Below, piece after piece: positions 1-12,144 of a stretch of 64,000 bases of DNA. Source of the DNA: Micromussa lordhowensis (Eukaryota; Cnidaria; Anthozoa; Scleractinia; Lobophylliidae); the NCBI GenBank assembly GCA_964020085.1, contig OZ026607.1:18934606-18998605 (forward strand), in the 5' to 3' direction. The translations under genes were made by a program, and so were the position numbers. The notes under the pieces are model-generated. The model ran no database searches and was not told the origin of the DNA. It worked only from the letters and a program-made list of their open reading frames with translations. How positions within the stretch are numbered: the first letter of the stretch is position 1; each line of letters opens with the position of its first letter.

Positions 1-700
1 AAAATCTGATAAAATGTTTAGTGGACGCTTCAAAAAAGGCGCAGATATTTTTGGTGCACTGACCTCTCGCTAAATCTTTTAGCAGGCAAATGTTTCCAAA
101 CACTTACTAAAAATTTGAACTCGACGATCTTCAAGTCGCAGTCTAAGACTAGAGTAATAGCTAAATATAACTTAGATTTGATGTATTGGGAACAATTATA
201 TGAAAGATAACCTTACATCGCTTGGGATGTAATCACAACCCATTTTTACCAATTGTCTCACCTCGCTTGATGTTTCCTTTTTATGTGCAGTTTTCTCTGC
301 TCTGCAGATACACTGATCTACCGGCTACCGGCAAAAGGTGCGACTCTGTTAATGGCCTGTGAGAAGAAAATTTAAATATAAGATCCTTCAATTAACCTTA
401 AATCGATGTACTTTATTTTTTGTTAAGTTCTAATTTGAACTTTATTAATTAAATGACATAAATATGTTACGATAGAAAATTGCAATAAAAATCCTGCAAA
501 TGAAAGCAGCCTATTGTTAGCTAATTTTTATCTAAATTCAATTGAACATGATGGATTATGCCACAGAAGATTTAACTATTATTCTAAAAGGTTATATTAA
601 TTAACTGTGATTCGTGTTTAGGTTTCGGTATTTCGGGGCGTAACTTCTAAAACATTGGGAGAACCACTAAAAGCCTCCCCCGTGGGGAAATAATTCTTTG
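1..700. other. AT-rich non-coding stretch
   Basis: No ORF with protein-family character, no splice-bounded exon and no clear repeat was found here. Confidence 0.4.
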
Positions 701-702
701 CA

Positions 703-922
703 ACAAAAGTTGTAGAAAGTTCATTGATTTATTTAAATGAAGAAAATAACTGAAATAAAATACAGGGCGAAACTGAATGATTTATCAACACTTTTGCAAT
801 TATATAATTTGGCATTTTTGATCAATGTTTGTTACAAAAGCTGTAGAAAGTTCCTTGATTTATTTAAATGAAGAACTGAGTGATTTATCAACACTTTTAC
901 AGCTATATAATTTGGTATTTTT
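703..922. repeat. Imperfect tandem duplication, about 100-bp unit
   Basis: Two adjacent copies share a core meaning 'tgtagaaagttc(a/c)ttgatttatttaaatgaaga', followed later by a shared 'gatttatcaacacttt' and 'tatataatttgg'. The first copy (about 703-815) carries extra sequence that the second (about 832-922) lacks. It looks like an old local duplication in non-coding DNA. No function is evident. Confidence 0.7.
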
Positions 923-929
923 TATCTTT

Positions 930-3900
930 GCTTGTTTCTGGTTGTAAAGTGACTTGTACTAGCTACGGCTTGCAACAAAAATGTGAAGGCTGTAAAGAAT
1001 AAAACGGTGCAAAAGATACGAAGCGAAAAGAAGAAAACCACAATTTCATTTAACATAGAATAAGTGAATCGATTTAAAAAAAAAAACTCCTGTAAATTAA
1101 CTTTTTTGACCCATAAATTGCAAAGATTGCACAAATTAACCTCTTATTTAAGAAAAAAAGTTACAAAGTGAAGTTTTACGGAAGTAAAGGCACCTGTCCA
1201 ATCAATTAACTTTGAGTTTCATAAATAAAGTTCAAAGACAGGGTTATACATGTAGTGGATACATCAGTATCAAATTTATACAAAAGTGGACGTCATGATG
1301 GCAAAAAATTCAGTTTCTATTTGCCATTAAAGCTATTAAACATAGGGCTTTATCAAGAATTGAATAAGTATGGGTTAGCAAATGATGAGGAGTGAAATTA
1401 AGAAATAATTTCAATCCCGTTTCGGCAAAATTCTTATAATCTCGAGTCTTTAGTTTAAGGAAATCATTTGAATTTGACGAAAAGTAAGTGAAATTATTTC
1501 CTAACTTAACGAAAATACCATTTGACAAATTACGCCTATACAGTCGTGGGGTTTTGACTTGTTTATTGTATCGAGAAATTTCGCGCCGGACGTTGCCAAT
1601 GGCAATTTTGTAATTTCACATGTCAAATTACTACTAATAACTCTTGATTACGAAAAAAAAATTGCCTGACAAAAAATTTAGTGTGAAGAGAAAACAGAAT
1701 GTTCTGCATTAAACGAATCGCATCGTTAAGGACGGAGAAAATTGACCAGGATTACCAACAACATACATGAAAAAATTAAAGCTAAACTTTTCAGGATGCG
1801 CAAACCGTTATGTTAGTAGTTACAAACGGAACAATTTGAGGGCCTTTACAGTAGTGACCGCCGCAACAAGTTTCGAATTTCATTTTTGGGACCTGCCAGA
1901 CATAAAAACTAAGCTGTAGTAAGGATAAGAAATCTTCATGCACTTATCGAAAGACTAACCTAGTAGAATGGCCTTAGTTTGCCTGTGTGCGCAAATTTCA
2001 TGGCCGATTGGTCTGCCAAACGAGCCGTGGCCGGCGACTAAAATTATAAAGGTTTGCTCCAAATTTGCAGTGGACTAACAACACAATGCAGCAATTGCGC
2101 GCTCATATCACTTAAACTTTGGACGAGCCTTTGGTTTGGTAAATTAACACCACGACTGAATTATTTTTTCAAAGGAAAAATGTTTTTGATTGCTTTTGGA
2201 TTGGAAACAACCGCGCATGAATATATAAAAACTTAATAAGTAAAATAAGAGTACTGAAGACTTGTGTCGGTAATGTGATAAATTCCAGACAAAGAAGTTT
2301 TCTTACGTTTAGAAAGATCTCGATGCACACGACACCAAAGACAAAACAGACTGCTATCGGATGTTCTATGTCCAAAAAGACGAACTTAGATTATTTCCTT
2401 GGCAAAGACGTGCCTGATTAACAAAACCAGATGACTACTTAGAATTCAGCTGCGTATTCTCACTTATGCCTGCTGCGGCAAAGTTCACCTCTTGACGTAA
2501 TTGTAAAAGTTAATGTCACGAATCGTCAATTTTTTAAGTGTTATCTCAATGGCTAAAATGCTTAAAAACGACAATAGTAACCGATTACTGCGTTCGTTTT
2601 ATCTTGTGATTTGGAAAGCTCATATTTTCTAAACTTAATATTTTTTCTCGGTTTGCCTTTGAGTCAACTGCAATAAATACCATATCAACAACGGGTCGCT
2701 CATTCTTCCCACCCCCACACCCTTTGGCGTTCGTGTCAGGCACTTCAACAATCAAATACGCCATATTGGATAGACAAGAGCAAACTTCGATATCAGCGCG
2801 AAAAAGGAAGTCAAAATTATTTACGTCACAAGCGCGAAGGGATTTTGTTTGAAGTTGTAATTATTTCAGAAAATAATTAGGTTTATATTACGTGCGTCTC
2901 ATTCACTTTCCAATAACCAAACGTGAAGTGTGAATTTCCATTTTGTGATGTTTGAGTGCGCTCGAAAAGGACAGAGTTTACAATTCGCCACTCCTACGTG
3001 CATCGCTTTAAATTTTTGTCCAATCAAATGCAAGCAGCGCCAACTACGTCATCAAGACACTTACGTGATGATGTGTTGTGTTCGTGCTATGAATTATAAA
3101 CAAAAGTTCAGGGTCAGAAACTTACGACTGAGGTAATGTGCATGGTTAAATTCTCTTCCTAGGTATTTAGGGTGTTTATGATAACAAGAGACGACAAAAA
3201 CGAAAAATATGGCTGAGGCAAGTGCCTCGGTTTGCTATTTCTAGCTACCATCCTGAGGTTACGTATCTGAATCTGAAATTTTTCACGCGTTCATTGAAAT
3301 CATTAAATTATTCTTTTTGGCTTTTACAATGAGAACTTTTTCAGTTCATATATGCGAGTCGTGGTTAGGTAGAAAATTAGGCAGCTGCGTTTTATTCAAT
3401 GTTGCAGAACTCGTGCGTCAGTCTCAAAAAAAAAGAATAAATGGCATTATTTTCGTTATTGGGCTAAATCATTCCAAACGTATTCAACATTGGACAATCC
3501 GCGTCACTGTCACGTGATGCCAACATTGGTTGGAAACTGTGTTTCAGTGAAGCTTGCGGTTAAAAGCGACGATTTATTTTTGCGAAGGGAGAAAAAATGA
3601 AGCCTCGCTCTCCGAAGTTCACATGACGCCGAGTCTGATGCAGATGAGCAAAAGCTATAGGATTTTCACCTGTGCATTAGGTTCAGGTAAACGTATAATC
3701 GGTTTTTCTGATGAGGTTGATATTGGCGCCATTTTGCAATCAATTTTATTTTTCGCCTATAACATCTAAAATATAAAAAATAAAAAGCAAAATAGTATTT
3801 TATGAACTTGATGAAGCGTTTATTCAAATTAAGGCTGGCCAAAATGGTATTTAAATTCAGTTTATTCGGTGAGCAATCCACAAATGAATGAAATGTTTAA

Positions 3901-6060
3901 TAAATTTTACTAACATCGTGACGTTTTTAAATTACATATAAATAATACTTTAATCTTGGAGCCTAAGAAAACCTTAGTTCCTTTTTGCCTCAGGCTCACT
4001 GATTCTTGGCTACAGCGGTATTGAATTTACTTATCTTTAGAAATCCACAGACATAACTTAAAGAAACGTAAACAAAGCCATCATTCTCAAACTGCCTTTT
4101 TAAACGTTTTTTTTTTCTCAAAACGTTTCTAACAACGAACAGTGCTGACCTAAAATTTGGGCGACACGATTATTAGTCCCCTCTTTATCCTCTCTTAAGA
4201 TTTTTCTTGTTGTCAACGGTTTTCGTGGCCACAACTTATCTTTAGAAATTCGCACGCATCAATAAAAGAAACGAAGACAAAGGCATCATTCTCAAAGCAG
4301 CCTTTCGAAGACTGTTTTCGATATAAGCTACTGACAGAGTTCAATTACCGACCTGAAATTCTTTCTCCCCTATTATGGATCACTCTAAATGAAGTTTTTT
4401 CTCGCTGTCAATACAGACGGAATTTGACAATTAAATTCAACTCAATCTAACTCGAGAAAGCCCGCGATTTATAAAGAAATCTTCTGTTATCACTTTGACC
4501 GTCAAAGTTTGCCGGCGACTGCAGCACATCTTTTTCCAAGTAGCGCTTTCACTAAACATGTTTTTCTAATCAATACTTTATAAAAATACGCAATTCAGGT
4601 TGATAAACAGGCGGCACCTGGGCTTGGTAGCAGTACTGACAGAGGTAGCCGAGATTGGTATTTAAGAAATTTTGTGATGGTTCAATTTCCAAACCATCTT
4701 CTATTCAGTCAGCGTCACAGTTCTGTGTCACACATAACAAAAAGTAAAGCCAATATATCTGGACTATAATAAGCCCGTAAGCGACTCCAGCAAATTATGA
4801 CATACACGAAGGAAAGTGTACGTTCCGTTTATTTTAGTGTTTAAGATGTTATTAAAGTCTTCAAGTCCTTACGCACTGATCGCACTTCACTCTGAATTAC
4901 AAATTATCGAACATGTTTTAAACTAATCACAGGTTCGTCTTGGAATTTCTGTTCTTAGCATTCATGTGTCAACACTTACCGGCTATTGATCACGCTTTTA
5001 GTTAATCAACCATATACACTGACCGCAATTGACCGTCTGAATTCTAATTTCTTGAACTTACATTTGGCCCAAACCACACCAGTTTGAGTTTACATATACC
5101 TCTATAAGTCAGCAAACTTTGAGCTGAATTCTAAAACGAACCATGAATGCAAATGAATTCATAATGCCAGTGTTTCAACTGAAGACAGTTAGGAAAGACC
5201 GATGAAAGTCGACCACACCGCCGTACTAGACTTGAATAGTTAACTCAAAAAAGCTCTTCTTCAAAATGTTATTCAAGAGATCCGGCAATTGAATTGGATT
5301 ATCACTCGAAACTCGAATCAAAACCTTTTAACCTCTTCACGATACAAGGAACTGATTAAATTTAAAGGAACACAAAGCCTACCTGACGGTTCAGCTAAAG
5401 GTCTCACGTTTTCGTTTGTTAATTTCCCTTTAGGGTGTCTCAAGACTGCTTTGCATGAGACACCCCCTGATGCGAGCTCACTGAATTACGGGAAAAACAA
5501 GGGTCTGGACGTGACCTCAATTTAAAGTTCCCGATTTTCAATTGCTCTCACGTATTGTGTTTCAATTCATAAATTTGAACCTTTTAAGAAGCGCACATTG
5601 ACTTCGATTACCACCAGAATTACCGGTATTAATTTTCACTAAAGTTTTCATCACCATGAATAAGCTAAACCAGACAAAGCGCTCTTTTTGGGCTAAACTG
5701 AGTTATTTACCTGCTGTAATTAGCATAGCTGATTACGGATTCATTGTATTTTTGAAAGCAAAACAAACACGGTTCTGTTATTCTTATTTTTTATCCGGTT
5801 GATTATTGAATTCCACCAATTCTGATCAGCACGAATCGCGCTGAAACAAGTTTAACGTGTACAGCATATGTTCGTTTTTTTAATCAAATATTTTTTGCTA
5901 AGTAATAGAATCATTGGAAGTTAAAAAAGGAAATTGGGGCATTTCACGAAGCGGAAAACTGTACCGCACACATTGATATTATTATCATACAAGACGCACC
6001 ATATTATCTATAACTCTCCTTTCATTTTATCAGGATCAATAACGTTGACCGGATAACAGA
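930..6060. other. AT-rich region without a supportable gene
   Basis: All ORFs are under 80 codons and resemble chance frames in AT-rich DNA. I saw no splice-bounded exon, RNA gene or mobile-element terminus that I could defend. Confidence 0.4.
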
Positions 6061-6062
6061 AT

Positions 6063-6723
6063 AATGAATGCAGACTCAAAAAATAAAACTCAGACGGGGG
6101 GAGCTGTGCTCAACGAAGTTTTATACGAGGAGCCAAGGTCCAAACCATTACCCTTCTACTTATTATTTTGACCGAAAATATTTCCTGCAGAAATATTTCT
6201 ACCCAGAACAAACGAAGGTCCAACAGAAACATTTTACCATAAGGAAAAAAAAATTGTGTCCTTCATATCCGCTAGGACTCCAGTAGCTTAACTATATTTG
6301 CATATGATTTGAAACGCCCTTCTGAATAAATGCATTTTTTCTTATTCCTTTTCAATACTTCTATTCGTGAAACCCTATCCTTGGCTCTGCCAGAAAAAGG
6401 ATTTCTCTTATTTGGAGCCTCCCAGTATAGTCCATTATAGGAAGCACCCCCCGGTTTACAACTTGAACACACCAGGGCCGTTTCCCGCCCCGCCCCCAAA
6501 ACCCCCAAACCTTCCTGATCCTGTCACCAAATATTTAGAACAATCCAATGAGGTATTCTATACAGTTAAGGTCAGGTGTGTCGCAGGGACTCTGAAACCC
6601 TTGAGTTACGCCAAGTCAAGTTCAGCTACGTTTTACAATGCTATTTACCACAAAATGCTGTCTGCCAAAAATTCCCTCGATAACAGCACGGGAAAACGTC
6701 TAAGTGCTTTTTGTGACCTTTAA
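6063..6723 (+). other. Unrecognised ORF cluster, possible gene fragment
   Basis: Two stretches read like protein. One starts near 6063-6068 and, with a frame change near 6160, gives a charged, Tyr-rich peptide ending at about 6286. The other (6367-6723) is 118 codons with a proline-rich segment (PPVYNLNTPGPFPAPPP) followed by NLPDPVTKYLEQSNEVFYTVK. A pyrimidine-rich tract ending in CAG (about 6390) could be an acceptor, and AATAAA lies near 6324 between the two. I do not recognise a family. It could be a broken gene, an isolated exon pair or chance. The ORF is the longest in the first 20 kb and its composition is unlike neighbouring frames, which is the only reason for listing it. Confidence 0.25.
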
Positions 6724-6929
6724 AATATTACTTTCTTCCTTCTTCAGCTTCTTTTCTACATGGGGATCTTTGTAAATGAATACAACCTTGAAATTTCTAA
6801 CTATTGTGGAGTGTTTTTTTTTTTGCTTCTTTGATGAGTGTTGTCGGGCCGGCCAATTTGTTAAAATGGTTTATCTTCTTTACTCGACATTCAACAACCT
6901 ATCAATTTTGTATTTGTTATCAATACAAT

Positions 6930-7039
6930 CTCTGGGAAATCAGTGATCTTTCAACGCTGGCTTTCCAAGCACTAGCAAGACTATCTCTGGGAAATCAGTG
7001 ATCTTTCAACGCTGGTTTTCCATGCCCTAGCAAGACTGT
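6930..7039. repeat. 55-bp direct tandem pair
   Basis: Two head-to-tail copies of a 55-bp unit beginning CTCTGGGAAATCAGTGATCT occupy 6930-6984 and 6985-7039. They differ at only a few positions, so the duplication is recent or conserved. Confidence 0.85.
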
Positions 7040-7239
7040 TTGTCTTTTAGTATCATATATCTTACACCCGGCTTAGGGGCACTGACGAATAAGACATATT
7101 TACTCTGCTTTTCGCGTAAACTAGAGGGAGAAGATGACTTTGATCTGCACGCAGGCTGCATTGTTAATAGCCTCCACGGGCGAGGTCTGTTGTGCAAACC
7201 CAAATAGCGGGAAAACGTCCATCTCCTATGCAATCAGTA

Positions 7240-9340
7240 TTCAATCCTAAAATATTCCAGGTTCAAATGTTTGTTTTCCTTACCACAAGAATCCACTTTG
7301 CTATTATCGTCTCAAAATATTTAAGGGCCGACCCACTGCAAAAGGTCCGACAGACATCTGATCGTTTTGCCACAATTATTTTATTTATGTTGGAACGTTC
7401 ACTTGATTTCAGATCTCGGGTGTCATGAGATATTAAAAGATTATTTTGCAAAAAAAAAGCTTTATTTTCCGGATGCCCCAGACATCACGGTTTGTTGTAT
7501 CAATATCAGTTTGGTTTAATACAAGCATGAAAATTGTGGCATACGAAGGAATAAAATGAACTCCCACGGTTCCACAAAATGTTCATTGTTAGCTATTGTT
7601 CATTGCATCGAATGCTCCGTTATGAAAGTAATTTTTAAATCACGAAAATTAGTATCAAAAATTTATCCTATCTGCCTGTGTATCTTCTTTTGAACCTTCA
7701 CTACATAATGCCTGTCTTTCTTATAAAAACACGAAGACGAGCCGTGTCGAATCACGTTAAATGCATTTTTCTTTGCGAGCTCCCAGACTAGTCTGAATTT
7801 CAGCCGTCTCTTCCCTCCCAGACACTTTGGCTAGCTTTTCAAATTGCGAGACGGAGCTGGGAGCCGGGAGACTAAGACTTCAAAGAAGTTTAGACCAAGA
7901 AGTTTAGACTCTAAACAAATAAATCGGTACTTCGAGGCTTATAATTAAGCCTTGCAAAAAAATAGAGACTGCGAGACGCACATAACCTCTTAAAATTGCA
8001 TGCAAGACTAGACCCTTTACCAGCGTTTGTCCCAAAGCGGAAATGTCTGAAGATAGAGCCGGTCTATGTATTTCTTTGATCATATTTTCAACTTTCAATT
8101 TCTAGTGCATTTCAGTGACGTGAGGCATAAAACACAAGATACGGGCATCTTATTGAGACCCATTAAAGTATCGCTAGACAAGCCTGACGTGAAAATAAAA
8201 CGTACAACTTCTGAAAAATACCAAACAAAATATCCATGACTATGAATCGAGTAAGAAGATGTAGAATTGCATTTCACTGAAGCGTTGGGTTCCGGCATAC
8301 ATAAATACACACGGATGAAATGGTTTTAAAGCCGGCAGGTTGAAAGCAAATGGAAGGTAAATAAGTGGCAGGAAACAAATCGCCCCGATAAAAATAAAAC
8401 TCATACCCCACGATAATATCTGAACGTGTTAAGTTTTGTTGCTGGTGTTGACGGCAAATTCTGTTTGCTAAAAAACAGATCCGATGATACAAAGAGGTGC
8501 AACTACAAGTGACGAGGACAGAAAATTTTGAGAAAGTAATCTTTTTTCCCTTGAGGAGCTCGTCTGATTCACTTTCCTATCTTTCAAAGTTAAATAAATG
8601 TTCATATTCCTTACGTTTTTCCAAAAGGAATTATCGATATTCTCTCATCAACTCCGACGACGAATCATTCTCGACACGGAATGTTGTGGCTCTGATTGCC
8701 GATCTAACTGGAGTGAGTGAATGATCTTGGTCTTATCAAGGCTTATGATTTGAGAACCAGCAAACGTTTGAAACAATTCCTTAGTCGCTTTCAACCTATA
8801 TGCTATTGTATCCAACAAAATTCTTGCTATCATCACATTTTCTCTGAACCACTCTGACCACGATCGATGAGCGGCATTGTAAGTCATATTATTTTCACAT
8901 CGTACCTACTAATGCAATTATTACCAGTTATTTCAGGGCAGTATAGTCCTGAATCACCACGCACCATATATACATCCACAATGTATACGTTTTCCTCGCA
9001 AAAAATGAAATGAATTGACCAATCCAAACTTAAGGATCGACGAAAACAAATTTTGTCAAGACTAACCTGGATATAACTCAAATTTAATCCTTCTTACCGA
9101 AATTTATTCTGCAGCAAGAAGCCGGAGACCATGGGAGATGAAACAAACTCAAAGCGTACCTCACGGAGAAATGCCTTGTCTGTCGTAAACGGTTGTTTTA
9201 TCACGATGTTTTAAAAGAAGGCGAATTACCGGTGCGACATCGCCTAATGTTTACCAGCTGCTTATTTCACAAGTCTGTCTTGTTGACCTTGCATTAGACG
9301 TGGCATTTATCTCTGATGCGAGAATGGTCAATTACACAGT
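7240..9340. other. Gene-free stretch with one small inverted-repeat candidate
   Basis: No gene is supported. Between about 7778 and 7880, GCTCCCAGACTAGTCTG on the left faces GAGACGGAGCTGGGAGC on the right, which suggests a degenerate miniature element. The many 60-80 codon frames at 7.9-9.1 kb show no family signature. Confidence 0.35.
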
Positions 9341-9349
9341 CTTCTTATT

Positions 9350-9526
9350 GGTGCGTTCCTTTGGGATAATCCGGGTCAGGATCAGTGATGAGTGCACTGA
9401 TCAGTGAACAAATTGTGCACCGATGAATCCGTGACCAAAGTGGATTCAACGGTTCCTTTGATGCACCATGATCTGAGTGATCTTGGATCACTGATCGTGA
9501 TCCAGATCACCCTAAAAGAACGCACC
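9350..9526. mobile_element. 177-bp miniature inverted-repeat element (GGTGCGTTC termini)
   Basis: The left end GGTGCGTTCCTTTGGGA and the right end, read on the opposite strand (GGTGCGTTCTTTTAGGG), form imperfect terminal inverted repeats that extend inward about 40 bp. The interior is rich in GATCAGTGATC-type half palindromes. No coding capacity and no clear target-site duplication are visible, so the superfamily is undetermined. Confidence 0.65.
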
Positions 9527-9529
9527 CAT

Positions 9530-10980
9530 CCCCACGTATCGGGAGAACCAAAATGTTTTGGGTTATAATTTATGTAATATTATGAATTTTCTTTTCCAAA
9601 AAAACACAGCGCATTTTGAAGTTTCGACCAGGACGCCTTCTTCTTATCGCATCGAAACTTTTTTCCAAGCTAGAGATGAAGGCGGATTCACTGAAAAATT
9701 GGAGATTTCGTGTATCAGTCCAAATAAAAACAAGTAACAGCTTGTGATTTCTAACCGTCGAGGAAAACACTAGGAACAAGATTAATGGCACTTATGAGTG
9801 CCCCGAGGGAAACATTTAGTTTTGTTTTCCTAAGACCCGTAATGTTCCGTGAGGCGAAGCCATGGGGAACATTGAGGGTTGAGGGGAAACAAAACTCACT
9901 GTTTCACCTTGGGCCAGTCATTAAGTGATTTGTTATACCTCCTAACTAAAAGCTGCGAAAAACATTTTTTGCTTCTAGTTGACGCTGCCGGGCACACAAT
10001 TTTGGTGCACGACCTGATCACGTGTCCATAGGGAGTTTAGCGAGTTTTGAGCCATGACACGAAGTGACGCGTTCTTCTCCAATCGGAAAACGTGTTTCAG
10101 TTGGGAGGAAAAATAGCAATATTTGAAGGCATCCATTTTTAGTCAAGTTGTAAGTAAACTGCATGGATCGCGGACAACTTTAGGTGAATTAAATCCACCG
10201 AAAATAAATATCAATTTGCGTAAAACTGAACTAAGCTTGCAGGTGTCCGAGACGACCTTAAAGTAGAAGAAATCCTTATCAGGCTGTGTCCAAAAGTGAT
10301 TAAATATTTGTTTTGTCTCGTTTTTAGTTGTACAGTGGTATTACCAATAAATGGAACAACTTTTAGATCTAACAGAGGTTAGAAGTTAGCGCAGAGAATA
10401 TTGTTAGACAAGGCTTCTGAACATACTAATTGTCAAACTTCACTGAAACTGGGATAAGAGTGGTCTCGATTTCATTTGAATTGTTCAAGATTACAAGATT
10501 GTAGCTCCAAGGATAAGTATAGCATGATATAAGGTAGAAGACACGGTAAATGAACGTTTTAGGAGAAGAAGGATATACAAATAAAGTTTAGCTAAGACTT
10601 TTCACAGCTGAATTTTCCATCGACACCCCTCCTAGCAGCGCACAACCACTGTCACACATCGCTTCGCTTCAGGGACAAAACCATCAAATTAGAAAAATAA
10701 TTTTAGAAATAACTTTAAGAAAGGCAAACTGTGGTAATTGTGGAACATAATCAAAGATGCTATCATCAATTGTATTTTTCCATCGACTAATGAACGTGCA
10801 AGTTGACATTCCACGTGAAAAAGACTGAGTAAACTACACTGAACTCCGCGATTGCAGGAACACATCGCACGCCATTAGGCGGAAACAAGTAAGTGTTAAA
10901 TGTTTATTCGATGTAGAGTTAGCATGTCTTAGCATCCAACACCGACCAACAGAAATGCCGAGATGGAGTTCGAATTTTCT
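9530..10980. other. Gene-free stretch
   Basis: No exon, RNA gene or element terminus could be supported here. Confidence 0.35.
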
Positions 10981-10984
10981 CCAT

Positions 10985-11440
10985 GTTTGAACAAGAAACT
11001 TATATAATTACTACTCGGGAGGCTTGATAAGACATCATTAAACAACACTACATAAAAATAGAAAATATACTGCAAAGGTTGGTCAAGACAACGTGAAAAT
11101 AGGCGTTGTTACAATATTTCGGCTGGCCAACACCAGCCTTCTTCAGGTTTATTGAATGGATAAATGCTTGTTACAAGATCTTTATATTTACCGGAAATGA
11201 CATAAAAAGGCTACGTGATGTGTAACATTAATTAAAAAGGAAAATGCATAAAAGATAATAATACATGATAACAAGGTAAAATAGACAATAGAAAATTAAA
11301 AGGTAGCTAAATTAAATTAAATTACATTTCGTCTCTTCTGTTAAGGCCTGCAGGCTCCAGTGTTTTTCCTCTGTGTATAATTCCCGCTTTGATTAAATTT
11401 TTCCAACTTCGTTTCATGTGAGCATCTCCCTGTTATTGCT
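10985..11440 (-). mobile_element. Penelope-like element, 3' end fragment
   Basis: On the minus strand, about 11440-11322 encodes the last ~38 residues of a Penelope-type protein, ending in an Arg-Asn-rich tail (KTLEPAGLNRRDEM, stop at 11324-11322). An AT-rich 3' untranslated stretch follows, then a hammerhead-like hairpin at 11151-11107 and a further 120 bp. The order C-terminus, 3' region, hammerhead is that described for Penelope-like retroelements. No reverse transcriptase remains, so this is a dead 5'-truncated copy. Confidence 0.6.
11107..11150 (-). ncRNA. Hammerhead ribozyme-like motif of a Penelope element
   Basis: On the minus strand CTGAAGA (11146-11140) is followed by one A, then a stem of GGCTGG/CCAGCC (11138-11133 with 11126-11121), then GAAA (11120-11117) and TATT before a G. 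This fits the hammerhead order: CUGANGA, stem II, GAAA, short stem III, cleavage H. There is one unpaired A between the core and stem II. Stem I is only about 2 bp here (AAAC against GUAA), so activity of this copy is doubtful. Confidence 0.5.
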
Positions 11441-11557
11441 GCCGATCTTTCAACATTTAAACAACAAACAACAAAATCCAAAGTCGTCAATATTTCGCTG
11501 CAATGACGATCATTTCCTGTACCAGTGTTGGCCCATTTATTACTGGGCAGCGAGTAA

Positions 11558-12137
11558 GGGCCTGTTTACATGGAGGTGGGGGACCCCAGGTAGGTGAGGT
11601 AACCCGCCTAGCCGTGGTCGAAAAATGGCCAGCGTTTACATGCAAACTTAGACAACCCCGGGGTCCCGGGGTGACTTTACTTGACGTTGTTGCGTAGTCG
11701 CTAGGCATGTAAACATTGAAAATGGCGGACGAAAGACGCATTTTGGCGGTCAGTGTTATTTTATCTTTATTTTCTGCTCTCGTTGCAGCATTTCAACTGA
11801 TGCTGTGGCGTTTTACTGTCACTTTTGATGATACAAAGCCTCTGCCAGAGGCAGTTAACGGCCATATTGTTCTGGTTCAAATTTTTACGCGCTTTGGCGC
11901 GCTTGCAAATGTAACATGAACTCGACCCCGGCTAGGCGGGTTACCCCACCTTGAGTCGTTTACATGGCAAAATGCGACCCCGGCTAGGCGGGTTACCCTA
12001 CCTGGCAGACCGGGCAACCCGCCTAGGCGGGTTACCCCACCTATCATGTAAACATGATCAAATAAAAATGAGAGATTATATGGAGAGGCGGGTTACCTCA
12101 CCTACCTGGGGTTCCCCACCTCCATGTAAACAGGCCC
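11558..12137. mobile_element. Harbinger-like non-autonomous transposon, 580 bp
   Basis: Terminal inverted repeats start GGGCCTGTTTACATGGAGG on both strands. They are flanked by a direct TAA on each side (11555-11557 and 12138-12140). A 3-bp TWA duplication with GGGCC-type ends is the hallmark of PIF/Harbinger elements. The arms are unusually rich in repeated GGCGGGTTACCCCACC-like blocks. The interior contains one short ORF (11716-11919) but no transposase, so it would depend on enzymes from another copy. Confidence 0.8.
11716..11919 (+). CDS. Short hydrophobic ORF inside the Harbinger-like element
   Basis: This 67-codon ORF starts with two nearby ATGs; the second sits in an AAAATGGCGG context typical of animal initiation. 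It begins MADERRILAVSVILSLF, charged and then strongly hydrophobic, like a signal anchor or the start of a transposase whose remainder was deleted. It ends at a TGA inside the right arm. Whether it is translated is unknown. It may be the residual first exon of the parental element's gene or captured host sequence. No domain is recognised. Confidence 0.3.
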   Translation: MKMADERRILAVSVILSLFSALVAAFQLMLWRFTVTFDDTKPLPEAVNGHIVLVQIFTRFGALANVT

Positions 12138-12144
12138 TAAAACA

